Origin: Nitrospirota bacterium
GTDB lineage: Bacteria; Nitrospinota_A; UBA7883; JACRGQ01
Assembly (NCBI GenBank): GCA_024275955.1
Contig: JAJRYD010000004.1
Location: 1 to 64,000, forward strand
Direction: 5' to 3'
DNA length: 64,000 nt
The notes beneath the pieces are model-generated. The model saw only the letters and a program-made list of their open reading frames with translations. It ran no database searches and was not told the DNA's origin. This document shows, piece after piece, positions 9,072 to 18,114 of the stretch. Numbering within the stretch: the first letter of the stretch is position 1; the number at the start of each line of letters is the position of its first letter. Made by a program: the position numbers and the translations under genes.

Positions 9072-9272
9072 AAACAAACACCCCTCCGGCAAAATAATTT
9101 GGCATGTAAAATTACATACTACCTTTGCTGGTTGCGAGGTGTCAAGATGTCGTTTACGCCACTCACCATAGATAAGACTAAGGTCGCAATGGAATGAAAA
9201 TAAAGAGTGCCTATATGAACATTTTTCTACCATAAAATTTAAGTCATTGAATTATATCGACTAGATTTCTTA

Positions 9273-9319
9273 TGAATATTGAACACTTGCTTGACTGTTC
9301 AATATTCAAAAAGTATTAT
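9273..9319 (+). promoter_or_regulatory. Promoter and operator of the tetR-type gene
   Basis: A perfect 12-bp inverted repeat TGAATATTGAAC / GTTCAATATTCA (9273-9284 and 9297-9308, 12-bp spacer) overlaps a sigma70-like promoter with -35 TTGACT (9291-9296), a 17-bp spacer and -10 TATTAT (9314-9319). The palindrome covers the -35 box and much of the spacer, as expected for autorepression by the encoded TetR-type protein. Confidence 0.8.
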
Positions 9320-9325
9320 CCTCTC

Positions 9326-9949
9326 ATGGGGAAAAATGAGGAAATACTAAACGATATTCAAAAAGAGATACTAGCGGCGGCAGGGAAGAGGTTTGCCCAT
9401 TATGGGTTTGGCAAAACCACAATGGCCGAAATAGCAAAAGATTGCGAGATGTCGGCCGCCAACCTTTACCGCTTTTTTGACAGCAAAAACGGGATAGCGG
9501 CAGAGCTTGCGAAAGAGCATTTCAAAGAAACAGATATAAAGCTCCAAAAGATTGCGGAGCTTACAGACGTTTCAGCGGGAGAGAAGATAAAGCTTTTTGC
9601 GGTAGCACTGGCAAATAATGTGTGCCACCTTTTTGAGGAGAATCCTAAAATAATGGAACTGGTAGATTACATCAGTAACGAGAGAAGAGATCTGGTAGAA
9701 GAAAAAATTGGCAACCAGCTCTACCACATAGTGACAATTCTGGATGAAGGGGTAGCCGGCGGAGAGTTCGAGATAAAAGATACTGCCACTACCGCAAGGC
9801 TCTTGCACCTTTCCCTTTCTTCTATCACTTTCCCGCCGCTTGCCAAAAAAACGCAGGAAGGCGGCGGCACAGGGCCGGTAAAACTAGAGGATGTCGCCGA
9901 AGGGCTGGCAGAGCTTATCTTGAACGGCTTGAGGAAGAATAAAAGATAA
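9326..9949 (+). CDS. TetR-family transcriptional regulator, probable repressor of the RND operon
   Basis: A 207-residue regulator with an N-terminal TetR helix-turn-helix (RFAHYGFGKTTMAEIAKDC then AANLYRFFDSKNGI) and a C-terminal ligand domain without recognised ligand. I chose ATG 9326, not the upstream ATG at 9272, because the upstream codons lie inside a promoter-operator palindrome. The -10 box ends 6 bp before ATG 9326 and there is no Shine-Dalgarno, so the mRNA is probably leaderless. It lies 24 bp upstream of two RND transporters and may control them together with itself. Confidence 0.9.
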   Translation: MGKNEEILNDIQKEILAAAGKRFAHYGFGKTTMAEIAKDCEMSAANLYRFFDSKNGIAAELAKEHFKETDIKLQKIAELTDVSAGEKIKLFAVALANNVCHLFEENPKIMELVDYISNERRDLVEEKIGNQLYHIVTILDEGVAGGEFEIKDTATTARLLHLSLSSITFPPLAKKTQEGGGTGPVKLEDVAEGLAELILNGLRKNKR

Positions 9950-9973
9950 AAAAATAAGAAGGGGGTAGACGGG

Positions 9974-12283
9974 GTGAGCAAATATAACAACCTAGGACAA
10001 AGACTAGGCATCTCTATGGTTCGTTTCAGATGGCTTGTCATCGTTCTTGCTTTTGTTACTTTTATTGTAACCGCGAGCGGCGGGCGGTTCATCAGCTTTT
10101 CCAATAACGCGCGCGACTTTTTTAGCGGAGAAAACCCCCAGCTAAAAGCGCTCGAAACACTAGAGAACATCTATTCCAAAGACGACATTATAATTATCGC
10201 CGTCGCTCCCAAAGATAAAAATATATTCACCCCCCAAATGCTGGCGTTGGTGGAAGATCTTACCGAAAAATGCTGGCAGTTGCCTTATTCCAGCAGGGTA
10301 GACTCCATCACCAACTATCAACATACAAAAGCGGAAGAGGACGACCTTGTCGTCGAAAATCTGGTAAAAAACCCGCTAAACCTTTCGGCAAAAGAACTAG
10401 CGGAGATAAAAGAGATAGCCTTGCGCGAACCTGTCTTAAAAAACCGCCTTATATCCCCTTCCGGTCATGTTACAGGCATAAGCGTTCTCTTTCGCCTTCC
10501 GGCAGACAATAGTTTAGCCACCATCGAAATTGTCGAGAAAGTTAGAGAGCTTGTCGCAAAGGCGAAAGAAAAGCATCCTGATGTCGAATTTCCATTATGG
10601 GGCGGGGTGATGATTAACAACGCCTTTGGAGAAGCGAGCAAAGACGACATCGAAACCCTCGTGCCGCTTATGTATATATTCATGGCGCTCGTAATGTGGG
10701 TGATGCTCCGTTCTATATCGGGAACCGTTTCCGCGCTTATCGTCATCTTTGCCTCCTCCATCACCGCTATGGGCCTTGCGGGCTGGCTTGGCATAGTTCT
10801 CACCCCTCCATCGGCGATGGCACCGACCATAATATTAACGCTGGCAGTGGCCGACTCTGTCCATATCCTCGTTACGATGCTCCACGAAATGCGAAAAGGA
10901 AGGACGAAGCACGAAGCTATAATAGAATCTATGCGCCTTAACATGCAGCCGGTTTTTCTTACCAGCATAACCACCGCTATAGGATTTTTAAGCATGAACT
11001 TTTCCGACGCTCCGCCGTTCCGCGACCTCGGCAACATAGTCGCCATCGGCGTTATGGCGGCGTTTGCTTACTCCGTAACTTTACTCCCTGCCCTTATGGC
11101 TCTTCTTCCGGTAAAAACGGTAAAGGTAGATAACGCCGACAACATTTATATGGACCGCTTCGCGAATTTCGTGGTCGAAAAACGCAATTCCCTGCTATGG
11201 GGGATGACCTTTTTCATTCTCCTCATAATCGGAGGGATATCCCAAGTAGAGCTTAACGACCTTTATCTCGATTACTTTGACGACCGCTACCAGTTCCGGC
11301 GGGATACCGATTTTATAAATAAAAACCTTACCGGAATATCTATGGTGGAATATTCGCTCTCATCCGGCGAAGAAGGGGGAATAAGCAACCCAGAATATCT
11401 AAACACTCTGGAAAACTTCACGCAATGGCTAAAGGAACAGCCGGAGGTGGTGCAGATAACGAACATAAACGACATAATGAAAAAGCTGAACAAAAGCATG
11501 CATGGCGACAGCCCTGACTGGTACAAGATACCGGACAACCGCGACCTTGCCGCACAGTACCTCCTCTTGTACGAGATGTCGCTTCCATTCGGGCTGGACC
11601 TTAATAACATGATAAACGTCGATAAATCGGCCACGCGGTTCCGTATAACGCTTACCGACATTCAAAATAGAGAGATAAGAGCGTTTGAAAAACGGGCCAG
11701 CGGCTGGCTGAAAGAAAACGCTCCAGAAAAAATGCACGTTGCCGGAACGGGGATATCAATAATGTTCGCCTACATTAACGAAAGAAATGTAACAGGCATG
11801 CTTAGAGGCACGTTTATCGCCTTGCTGTTTATATCCGGCATCCTTATATTCGCGCTCAAGGATATTAAGATAGGATTATTGAGCCTTATTCCAAACCTTG
11901 TGCCGGCGTTCTTGGCATTCGGGCTTTGGGGGTACACTGTCAGCCAGATAGGTCTCGCGGTATCTGTGGTGGCGGCGATGAGCCTCGGCATAGTGGTAGA
12001 CGATACCGTGCATTTTCTTAGCAAGTACCTAAGAGCTAGGCGGGAGCATAATATGGACAGCAAAGAGGCGGTAAGGTACTCGTTCCACAATGTAGGGATG
12101 GCGCTGGTGATTACATCTACTATACTAATAGTAGGCTTTGGCATACTTTCGATGTCCGGCTTTAAGATAAACGCCAACATGGGGATACTAACCGCGATAG
12201 CGATAACCTTCGCGCTTTGGGTAGACTTTATGCTACTCCCGCCTATCTTGATGAAACTGGATGGCAATAAAAAACCGGCATGA
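9974..12283 (+). CDS. RND/MMPL-family exporter, first of a tandem pair
   Basis: A 769-residue inner-membrane RND transporter of the MMPL/HpnN-like group. Two repeats each have one membrane helix, a large periplasmic loop and a helix cluster: helix near 20-40, loop with NNARDFFSGENP and SRVDSITNYQHT, then helices around ILTLAVADSVHIL. The second half has LGIVVDDTVHFLSKYLRARR. No periplasmic adaptor gene is nearby, typical of lipid or hydrophobic-compound exporters. Start GTG 9974. It overlaps its paralogue by 4 bp (ATGA). Confidence 0.92.
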   Translation: MSKYNNLGQRLGISMVRFRWLVIVLAFVTFIVTASGGRFISFSNNARDFFSGENPQLKALETLENIYSKDDIIIIAVAPKDKNIFTPQMLALVEDLTEKCWQLPYSSRVDSITNYQHTKAEEDDLVVENLVKNPLNLSAKELAEIKEIALREPVLKNRLISPSGHVTGISVLFRLPADNSLATIEIVEKVRELVAKAKEKHPDVEFPLWGGVMINNAFGEASKDDIETLVPLMYIFMALVMWVMLRSISGTVSALIVIFASSITAMGLAGWLGIVLTPPSAMAPTIILTLAVADSVHILVTMLHEMRKGRTKHEAIIESMRLNMQPVFLTSITTAIGFLSMNFSDAPPFRDLGNIVAIGVMAAFAYSVTLLPALMALLPVKTVKVDNADNIYMDRFANFVVEKRNSLLWGMTFFILLIIGGISQVELNDLYLDYFDDRYQFRRDTDFINKNLTGISMVEYSLSSGEEGGISNPEYLNTLENFTQWLKEQPEVVQITNINDIMKKLNKSMHGDSPDWYKIPDNRDLAAQYLLLYEMSLPFGLDLNNMINVDKSATRFRITLTDIQNREIRAFEKRASGWLKENAPEKMHVAGTGISIMFAYINERNVTGMLRGTFIALLFISGILIFALKDIKIGLLSLIPNLVPAFLAFGLWGYTVSQIGLAVSVVAAMSLGIVVDDTVHFLSKYLRARREHNMDSKEAVRYSFHNVGMALVITSTILIVGFGILSMSGFKINANMGILTAIAITFALWVDFMLLPPILMKLDGNKKPA

Positions 12284-14568
12284 GTGAAGATAGGCTAGGC
12301 GAACTGGTACTAAAACGAAAGTGGCTCTTCCTCGCCCTCTCGTTCGCTCTGCTCGCTATCTCTATAGCCGGCACTACAAAGCTGAAGATGATAACCGACT
12401 CAAGAGCTTTTTTTGCTAAAGACAACCCGATGCTGGTGGCGCTAAACCAGCTGGAAGATACTTACGCGAAAAACGAAGTGATAATCTTAGCTCTAGAGCC
12501 AGAAGGCGGAACCGTTTTTACGAACAAAACCCTTTCAGCTGTGGAATGGCTCACCGAAGAGGGCTGGAAGGTGCCGTACTCCAAGCGGGTAGACTCGCTG
12601 ACCAACTACCAACATACCTACGCGAAGGAAGACGACCTGATAGTTGAAGACCTTATTAAGAACCCCGGCAAGCTAACAGCCGGCCAGCTGGAAAGAGCAG
12701 AGAAGATAGCCCTTTTAGAGCCATCTCTAGTAGACAAAATAATATCCAAAACGGGCCACGTTACCACCATCATCATCAACACCCAAAAGCCGGAAAAACA
12801 AGCGTTTCAAGAGACCGAAGATATGGTCTTTTTTATAAGAGACGTGATAGACGAGTTCTACAAAAAGTACGACGGCATAAAGCTCCACCTTGCCGGCAAC
12901 GTACCGTTCGATCAAGAATTCGTAGAAGAAGCTAATAAAGATATGGCAACCCTACTACCGGCGATGTTCGTTATCATGGTTATAGTTACATGGCTCTCCC
13001 TTCGCTCTATCACCGCCACTATAGCGACTCTGATGGTAATCGTCTTTTCGGCTACTACCGGTATGGGTTTATCGGGATGGCTGGGAATAATGCTAAGCGA
13101 TGTAGCTTCTCTCGCGCCTACCATAATACTAACTCTGGCAGTTGCCGACTCTATACATATCCTCAACACAATAATGCAGGAGATGAGGCATGGTAAGAGC
13201 AAAGACGAGGCGATAAAGGAATCTTTGCGGGTAAACGCAAAGCCGGTGTTCATTACCAGCATCACCACCGTAATCGGTTTTTTAAGCATGAACTTTTCCG
13301 ACGCTCCGCCGTTTCACGACCTCGGCAACATAGTGGCAATGGGTGTCGCTTCGGCATACCTTTATTCTGTCTATATGCTTCCGGTACTTATTCACCTATT
13401 GCCGATAAAAGCCGGAAAAGATTCCGGAGCGTTTACGCGGATAAGCGACCATATGGCCGACTTTATTATCAGCTACCGGAAAACGGTTTTCTGGGGAATG
13501 GCCGGAATAATACTCTTCCTCATCTCCGGCATACACAAAATAGTGCTGGACGACAACTTTATCGAATATGTAAGCGAAAAGAACTCTCTTAGAATTTCCG
13601 CCGAGTTCCTTATGGATAACGTAATGGGGCTCGATTCGATAGAGTACTCTATACACTCCGGCAACGAAGGCGGGATTAACGACCCTGAATATCTCAAAAA
13701 TCTCGAAAAGCTTGAAAACTGGTTTAAAAAACAGAAAAAGGTTGTCCATATAGATTCCATTAACGACGTGATGAGAAGGCTGAATAAGACTATGCACGGC
13801 GATAAGCAAAGCTGGTACACCATTCCCGATAACCGACAGCTTGCCGCGCAGTATCTCCTTTTGTACGAGATGTCGCTCCCGTTCGGCCTAGATCTCACGT
13901 CGCAGGTAAACCTAGACAAATCGGCCTCCCGCTTTACTGTAACGCTGGCAAACCTATCTTCCGCGGAGATTGTAAGGCTTGAAAAAAAAGCAGACAAATG
14001 GATAGAAGAAAACCTGCCGCCGGTGATGCATGCCAAAGGCACCGGTCTTGCCGTAATGTTTGCCCATCTATCCGAGAATAATATCAAAAGCATGCTAAAG
14101 GGAACGGCGCTTGCCCTTCTGCTTATCTCTATCATCCTGATATTCTCGATAGGCGATATGAAGGTAGGGCTATTAAGCCTTATTCCTAATATGGTTCCAG
14201 CGCTTATGGCTTTCGGCATCTGGGGCTATACCGTGGGAGAGGCGGGGCTTGCGGTATCTATAGTCGCCGCTTTATCTCTCGGCATAGTGGTAGACGACAC
14301 CGTGCATTTTCTTAGCAAGTATGTAAGGGGCAAAAAAGAAAAAGGGTTGAGCGGCGGAGAAGCTGTACGGTATTCGTTTCATGCTGTTGGGCGGGCGATA
14401 CTTATAACAACACTTATACTGGTAGCCGGTTTCATGGTGCTTGCGCAGTCGGAGTTTTTGATAAACGGACAGATGGGGCTTTTAACGGCAACAACTATAC
14501 TGTTCGCGCTACTTGTCGACTTTCTGTTTTTACCCACATTGCTTTTAAAACTGGAGGATACTAAATGA
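12280..14568 (+). CDS. RND/MMPL-family exporter, second of a tandem pair
   Basis: A 762-residue paralogue of the preceding gene, with the same order of blocks: DSRAFFAKDNPM, SKRVDSLTNYQHT, ITSITTVIGFLSMNFSDAPPF, NRQLAAQYLLLYEMSLPFGLDL and LGIVVDDTVHFLSKYVRG. Similarity along the whole length indicates a local duplication followed by divergence. Coupled translation (4-bp overlap at both ends, upstream ATGA and downstream with the next frame) suggests the two are made in similar amounts and could work as a heterodimer, which is inference. Substrate unknown. Confidence 0.92.
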   Translation: MSEDRLGELVLKRKWLFLALSFALLAISIAGTTKLKMITDSRAFFAKDNPMLVALNQLEDTYAKNEVIILALEPEGGTVFTNKTLSAVEWLTEEGWKVPYSKRVDSLTNYQHTYAKEDDLIVEDLIKNPGKLTAGQLERAEKIALLEPSLVDKIISKTGHVTTIIINTQKPEKQAFQETEDMVFFIRDVIDEFYKKYDGIKLHLAGNVPFDQEFVEEANKDMATLLPAMFVIMVIVTWLSLRSITATIATLMVIVFSATTGMGLSGWLGIMLSDVASLAPTIILTLAVADSIHILNTIMQEMRHGKSKDEAIKESLRVNAKPVFITSITTVIGFLSMNFSDAPPFHDLGNIVAMGVASAYLYSVYMLPVLIHLLPIKAGKDSGAFTRISDHMADFIISYRKTVFWGMAGIILFLISGIHKIVLDDNFIEYVSEKNSLRISAEFLMDNVMGLDSIEYSIHSGNEGGINDPEYLKNLEKLENWFKKQKKVVHIDSINDVMRRLNKTMHGDKQSWYTIPDNRQLAAQYLLLYEMSLPFGLDLTSQVNLDKSASRFTVTLANLSSAEIVRLEKKADKWIEENLPPVMHAKGTGLAVMFAHLSENNIKSMLKGTALALLLISIILIFSIGDMKVGLLSLIPNMVPALMAFGIWGYTVGEAGLAVSIVAALSLGIVVDDTVHFLSKYVRGKKEKGLSGGEAVRYSFHAVGRAILITTLILVAGFMVLAQSEFLINGQMGLLTATTILFALLVDFLFLPTLLLKLEDTK

Positions 14569-14642
14569 CGATAAAATATCTTCGCCGCAACTCTTCGCTT
14601 AAGGAAGGTAGCTCTACCGGAGCGCGAACTGTTGGAGGAAAG

Positions 14643-15446
14643 ATGAAAAAGCTTTTAAGCTTTACAGCCGTTCTTCTTTTACTGCCGGCTGTTTCATCCT
14701 TAGCCGAAACACCGGAAGAAAAAGGACTAGCGATAGCGATAGAGGCCGATAAGCGGGACGACGGGTGGGGCGACTTGCAGTCCGACATGGTAATGATTCT
14801 TAAAAACAGGCATGGCGACGAGAGTAAAAGAATCATAAAAAGTAAAACACTCGAGGTGCAGGGCGACGGCGACAAGTCTATGAGCATCTTCGACAACCCA
14901 AGAGATGTAAAAGGAACGGCTATGCTTACCTTCTCGCACAAAGTCGGCGACTACGACCAATGGCTCTACCTCCCCGCGCTTAAAAGGGTAAAGAGAATTT
15001 CATCTTCCAATAAATCAGGTTCCTTTATGGGGTCGGAATTCAGCTACGAAGATTTTGCCAGCCGAGAGATAGAAAAGTACATGTACAAGTATATAAAAGA
15101 CGAGCGATGCCCCGGCGACGAATATAAGGAGCTTACCTGCTTCGTAAGCGAAAGTTACCCTATAGACAAGAAAAACTCCGGCTACACAAAGATGGTCGGG
15201 TGGATCGACAAGAAGGAATACCGCAGTATTAAAGTAGAGTTTTACGACAGGAAAAGCTCTCACCTCAAAACTCTTACGTTCAAAGGCTACAAGCAGTACC
15301 TCGGTAAATACTGGCGGGCAGATGAACTCTATATGGTCAATCACCAATCGGGCAAAAGCACAAAACTGCTCTGGAAAAACTATAGGTTTAAAACAGGCCT
15401 AAAGAAGAGCGACTTTAACAAGAACGCGCTTAAAAGGGCAAGATAA
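14643..15446 (+). CDS. Periplasmic LolA-like outer-membrane lipoprotein-sorting family protein
   Basis: A 267-residue exported protein. The signal peptide is MKKLLSFTAVLLLLPAVSS and the ATG at 14643 follows a good GGAGG. Hallmarks of the LolA-like family that accompanies RND exporters are visible: DMVMILKNRHGDESKR, LTFSHKVGDYDQWLYLPALKRVKRI and SFMGSEFSYEDF. Members have a LolA/LolB-like half barrel thought to carry lipid or lipoprotein across the periplasm. Its place between two RND pumps and an outer-membrane barrel fits a shuttle role. An upstream frame-compatible start inside the RND gene is possible but lacks a signal peptide. Confidence 0.88.
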   Translation: MKKLLSFTAVLLLLPAVSSLAETPEEKGLAIAIEADKRDDGWGDLQSDMVMILKNRHGDESKRIIKSKTLEVQGDGDKSMSIFDNPRDVKGTAMLTFSHKVGDYDQWLYLPALKRVKRISSSNKSGSFMGSEFSYEDFASREIEKYMYKYIKDERCPGDEYKELTCFVSESYPIDKKNSGYTKMVGWIDKKEYRSIKVEFYDRKSSHLKTLTFKGYKQYLGKYWRADELYMVNHQSGKSTKLLWKNYRFKTGLKKSDFNKNALKRAR

Positions 15447-15451
15447 AGAAG

Positions 15452-15760
15452 ATGGAAACGGTAGTCGCAAATGTTAACGGCATAATAGCCGATGGACAGC
15501 CGCGAAAGCTTTTGCCTGTGATAGAGACAGAATCTTTTTCCCTTTTTTGCCAGAAGTTCGATGGAAAACATTCATTCAGACATCTCAACGAACAGCATGA
15601 CGAAGTTATTTACGTTATCTCAGGCAAGCTAAATATCTGGACAGCTGATGGAACTTTTGAGCTTGGTAGCGGTGAGAGCATAAAGATTCCAAAAGGGCTG
15701 GAACATGGCGATCTTGTCGGCAAAGACGTGGAGATACTGGTCATTGACGGCAAGCTTTAG
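15452..15760 (+). CDS. Small single-domain cupin
   Basis: A 102-residue protein with a single cupin barrel. Motif 1 is HLNEQHDEVIYVISG and motif 2 is IKIPKGLEHGD, so the His/Glu/His metal ligands appear present. It begins 5 bp after the LolA-like gene and precedes the outer-membrane barrel, hence probably operon-encoded. No signal peptide is seen, so it is likely cytoplasmic. Cupins of this size are enzymes, sensors or of unknown function; none is assigned. In this operon a metal or metabolite sensing role would be a guess. Confidence 0.8.
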   Translation: METVVANVNGIIADGQPRKLLPVIETESFSLFCQKFDGKHSFRHLNEQHDEVIYVISGKLNIWTADGTFELGSGESIKIPKGLEHGDLVGKDVEILVIDGKL

Positions 15761-15784
15761 CCTAAACAACTAGCGAACAACCGC

Positions 15785-17011
15785 ATGAGCAAACTAAAAC
15801 TTTATTTTTTGCCTGCCATCTCTCTGGGGATGCTTTTATCGGCATTCAGCCACCATCCTCCTGCTCAGGCGGGCGAGCTGAAGATGTCTGGAAACATTTC
15901 CGGCGAAGCGAGGCTTTTTACGGCCGAACCTATGTACGCAGAGCAAAAGCATGACAGCTACTCAGCGGTGGCAGAGCCGGAGTTCTACTACGACTTTGGC
16001 AACAGCAAAAGTTTTACCGTTACACCTTTTGCGCGGGTAGATTCGGCCGACAAAAAACGGACACACGCTGACCTGCGCGATGCCTTCTTTATGACATACG
16101 GCGACGACTGGGAAATACGCGTAGGGCTGGACAAAGTATTTTGGGGCGTAACCGAATTCGCGCATCTTGTAGATATAATCAACCAGACAGACGCAGTGGA
16201 AGGTTTCGATGGGGAAGACAAGCTTGGACAGCCGATGGTAATGCTTTCTCTTATACAAGAGTTCGGGACGCTGGACTTTTTTGTCCTCCCATATTTCCGA
16301 GAGAGAACTTTCACCGGCAAAGGGGGAAGGCTCCGCTTCCCTATACTTGTAGACGACAGTAACCCAATCTACGAAAGCTCTAAGAGGGAGCGTCAGATAG
16401 ATTTTGCCGTAAGATACAGGCATACAATGGGCGGCTGGGATATCGGGCTTTCGCATTTTAGAGGAACGAGCAGAGAGCCGACGCTACTGCTAAGAGTTGA
16501 CGCCGGGGGACAACCTGTCTTTACCCCATACTACGAACAGATAAACCAAACAGGACTCGACCTGCAATATATCCGAGGCGAATTGCTCTGGAAGCTCGAA
16601 AGCATATACCGTGCTGGACAAGGAGGCCAAAACTACTACGCCCTACAAGGAGGGTTTGAGTATAGCTTTTACGCGCTCTTTGATAGTAAGGCAGATATTT
16701 CTCTGCTGACCGAAATAGCATGGGACGAAAGGGGCGATAACGCTGTAAGCGCCTACGCATACAACCACGACGTTATGCTTGGAGCGCGGCTAGCCTTTAA
16801 CGATATATCAAGCACGGAACTTCTTTTTGGCTTTAGTGCAGACTACAAAAACGGATCCAACTCAATACTGCTGGAGGGAAACAGACGGTTCGGCGATAAC
16901 TGGAAGATGGAACTGCAGAGCTATTACTTCCTGCATGCCTCTGCCTCCGACTACTCCTACCAGATAAGAAACGACGACTTCATCCAGCTGACGCTTAGCT
17001 ACTACTATTAG
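15785..17011 (+). CDS. Outer-membrane beta-barrel protein ending the RND operon
   Basis: A 408-residue protein with an N-terminal signal peptide (KLYFLPAISLGMLLSAF, cleavage near AQA-GE). The rest is rich in alternating aromatic strands, and the last residues are LTLSYYY, ending in an aromatic residue as BAM-dependent barrels do. It resembles the alginate-export/DUF1302-like porins often seen beside RND plus LolA-like genes, but I cannot name the family firmly. It gives the operon a component in the outer membrane, completing an inner membrane-periplasm-outer membrane set. Its stop codon touches a mobile repeat. Confidence 0.82.
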   Translation: MSKLKLYFLPAISLGMLLSAFSHHPPAQAGELKMSGNISGEARLFTAEPMYAEQKHDSYSAVAEPEFYYDFGNSKSFTVTPFARVDSADKKRTHADLRDAFFMTYGDDWEIRVGLDKVFWGVTEFAHLVDIINQTDAVEGFDGEDKLGQPMVMLSLIQEFGTLDFFVLPYFRERTFTGKGGRLRFPILVDDSNPIYESSKRERQIDFAVRYRHTMGGWDIGLSHFRGTSREPTLLLRVDAGGQPVFTPYYEQINQTGLDLQYIRGELLWKLESIYRAGQGGQNYYALQGGFEYSFYALFDSKADISLLTEIAWDERGDNAVSAYAYNHDVMLGARLAFNDISSTELLFGFSADYKNGSNSILLEGNRRFGDNWKMELQSYYFLHASASDYSYQIRNDDFIQLTLSYYY

Positions 17012-17141
17012 GGCACTGTTTCCAAAAAAGTTTTTTAAAGCATTTTAAGAAAAAGTTCATTTTTTAACTTTAAAAAAATAGAGCCGTTAGCGATTGATAA
17101 TTTTAAAGAAAATCAAGATCGTCTTATTCGGCAACAGCCAC
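17011..17141 (-). mobile_element. MITE-like element, copy A (131 bp, reverse orientation)
   Basis: Starts GGGCACTGTTTCC at the stop codon of the barrel gene and ends TCGGCAACAGCCAC. The interior matches the reverse complement of the copies at 42294 and 59858, including the TTAAAG and TTTAACTTTAAAAAAATAG blocks. The ends form imperfect terminal inverted repeats (GGGnCTGTTnCC). No target duplication is visible, so this is probably an older copy. Confidence 0.85.
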
Positions 17142-17335
17142 ATTGGGCCAAATCACGGCCGGCTTTATCTTCTCTGCTTCAGGCAAACCGGCCTGCCGAA
17201 GCCTTTCTTCAATTATTACCGCCGCAAGCCGATACCTGCAAGCTGTTAAAACCGCTAAATATTAACAGCAAAAAAATCTTACAAGCGGATGGTGAGACTG
17301 TCAAAATCTACCATCGTTTGAAAAGTAAAATATAG
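17142..17335 (+). pseudogene. Possible decayed coding remnant beside MITE copy A
   Basis: One frame, open from 17039 through the repeat to TAG at 17333-17335, reads after the repeat as a protein-like tail (SRPALSSLLQANRPAEAF, LLPPQADTCKLLKPLNI, ending YHRLKSKI). It has no start codon and no upstream gene continues into it. It may be the 3' fragment of a lost gene, perhaps a transposase, but I do not recognise the family. A hairpin follows directly. Confidence 0.35.
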
Positions 17336-17340
17336 GTTAA

Positions 17341-17372
17341 GGGCAGGCGGCCAGTGGGGTAGCCGCCCGCCC
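17341..17372. terminator. GC-rich hairpin, possible terminator
   Basis: Arms GGGCAGGCGGC (17341-17351) and GCCGCCCGCCC (17362-17372) pair with one mismatch around a 10-nt loop. No T-run follows, so intrinsic termination is uncertain. Confidence 0.45.
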
Positions 17373-17422
17373 TCGTAATGGAGAGGAGAAAATTTAAAGG
17401 AAGGGGTCCTTTAAAAACTTAT

Positions 17423-17756
17423 CTATATCCGAAGCAGTGCCTGCCTTCTTAAAAAAGCGGACGAAACGTTTTTAAGGCTTTTGTCCCGATTATGGCAACA
17501 GCGCATTATGCAGTAAAGCGACCAGTCAAGAGTCCGCCTTGAATGAGCGCATGAACCGCAGATAGCTGGAAGTGATTTCTCACTTTTAATATCCAAAGAC
17601 CTGCTCCCTCTTTTTCGCGTAAAAAGACTGCCAGCTGGTAAGCCTTCTTTCGCAGTTGAACTTGCATTTGACGTTGCAGTACGTTTTGCGAGAGAAAAAA
17701 CTCTTTTTGTGGAATATGCATTTCTCACAAAACCGTGGAAGTTCACACCTGTACAT
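17423..17756 (-). pseudogene. Cys-rich small protein gene split by a +1 frameshift
   Basis: A 56-residue frame starts at ATG 17756 behind a good GAGGGG and stops at 17586-17588. It has six cysteines in a CX5CX2CX13CX3CX3C pattern (RCELPRFCEKC, then YCNVKCKFNCERR). The frame shifted by +1 remains open to 17423 and continues with another Cys cluster (ICGSCAHSRRTLDWSLYC, MRCCHN). Both halves look like one zinc- or iron-binding protein of about 105 residues interrupted once. I do not recognise the family. If the shift is a sequence error the gene is intact; if real, only the 56-residue form is made. Confidence 0.5.
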
Positions 17757-18114
17757 ATTCTCTACCCCTCATAGCTATATTTTTAACTTTCATAACCCCT
17801 CTTAACCGCATACCGTTGCACCAGCTATGCCAAAAAATATCCTTCGAAATTCAATGAGTTATAAATATAAAAGAGCTATATGTATCTTTTTTTATATGGA
17901 TGCCTATATTTTTTTATAAATGTAGAAAATGTAGTTTTTTATCTACGTTACAAAGAAAATCTGTCCAAAATGTCTGGTTTTGTCGAGGCTAGATGGACGA
18001 TATTTTGACAAGCGATATTGAAACAAAACATTTTTTTGCTTAAATTTATTGATTTTTCGTTTTAATTCAAGTAACTTAGCTATGATTCCATGAAGTTACT
18101 TTAAGGGGTGATAA
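17757..18114. other. AT-rich divergent spacer upstream of the sigma54 activator
   Basis: About 360 bp, markedly AT-rich, between the minus-strand Cys-rich gene and the plus-strand activator. Apart from the inverted repeat at 18069-18101 I see no gene, RNA or clear -24/-12 promoter. It probably carries promoters for both neighbours. Confidence 0.5.
18069..18101. promoter_or_regulatory. Perfect 9-bp inverted repeat before the sigma54 activator
   Basis: AAGTAACTT (18069-18077) and AAGTTACTT (18093-18101) flank a 15-bp spacer that contains a -10-like TATGAT. The repeat ends 13 bp before ATG 18115 and just upstream of the AAGGGG ribosome-binding site. It may be an operator or a leader hairpin. 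Confidence 0.55.

Noticed and set aside
10465-14219. Several long frames antisense to the two RND genes
   Set aside because: All are shadows of conserved membrane-protein coding sequence, with biased composition and no family match or ribosome-binding site.
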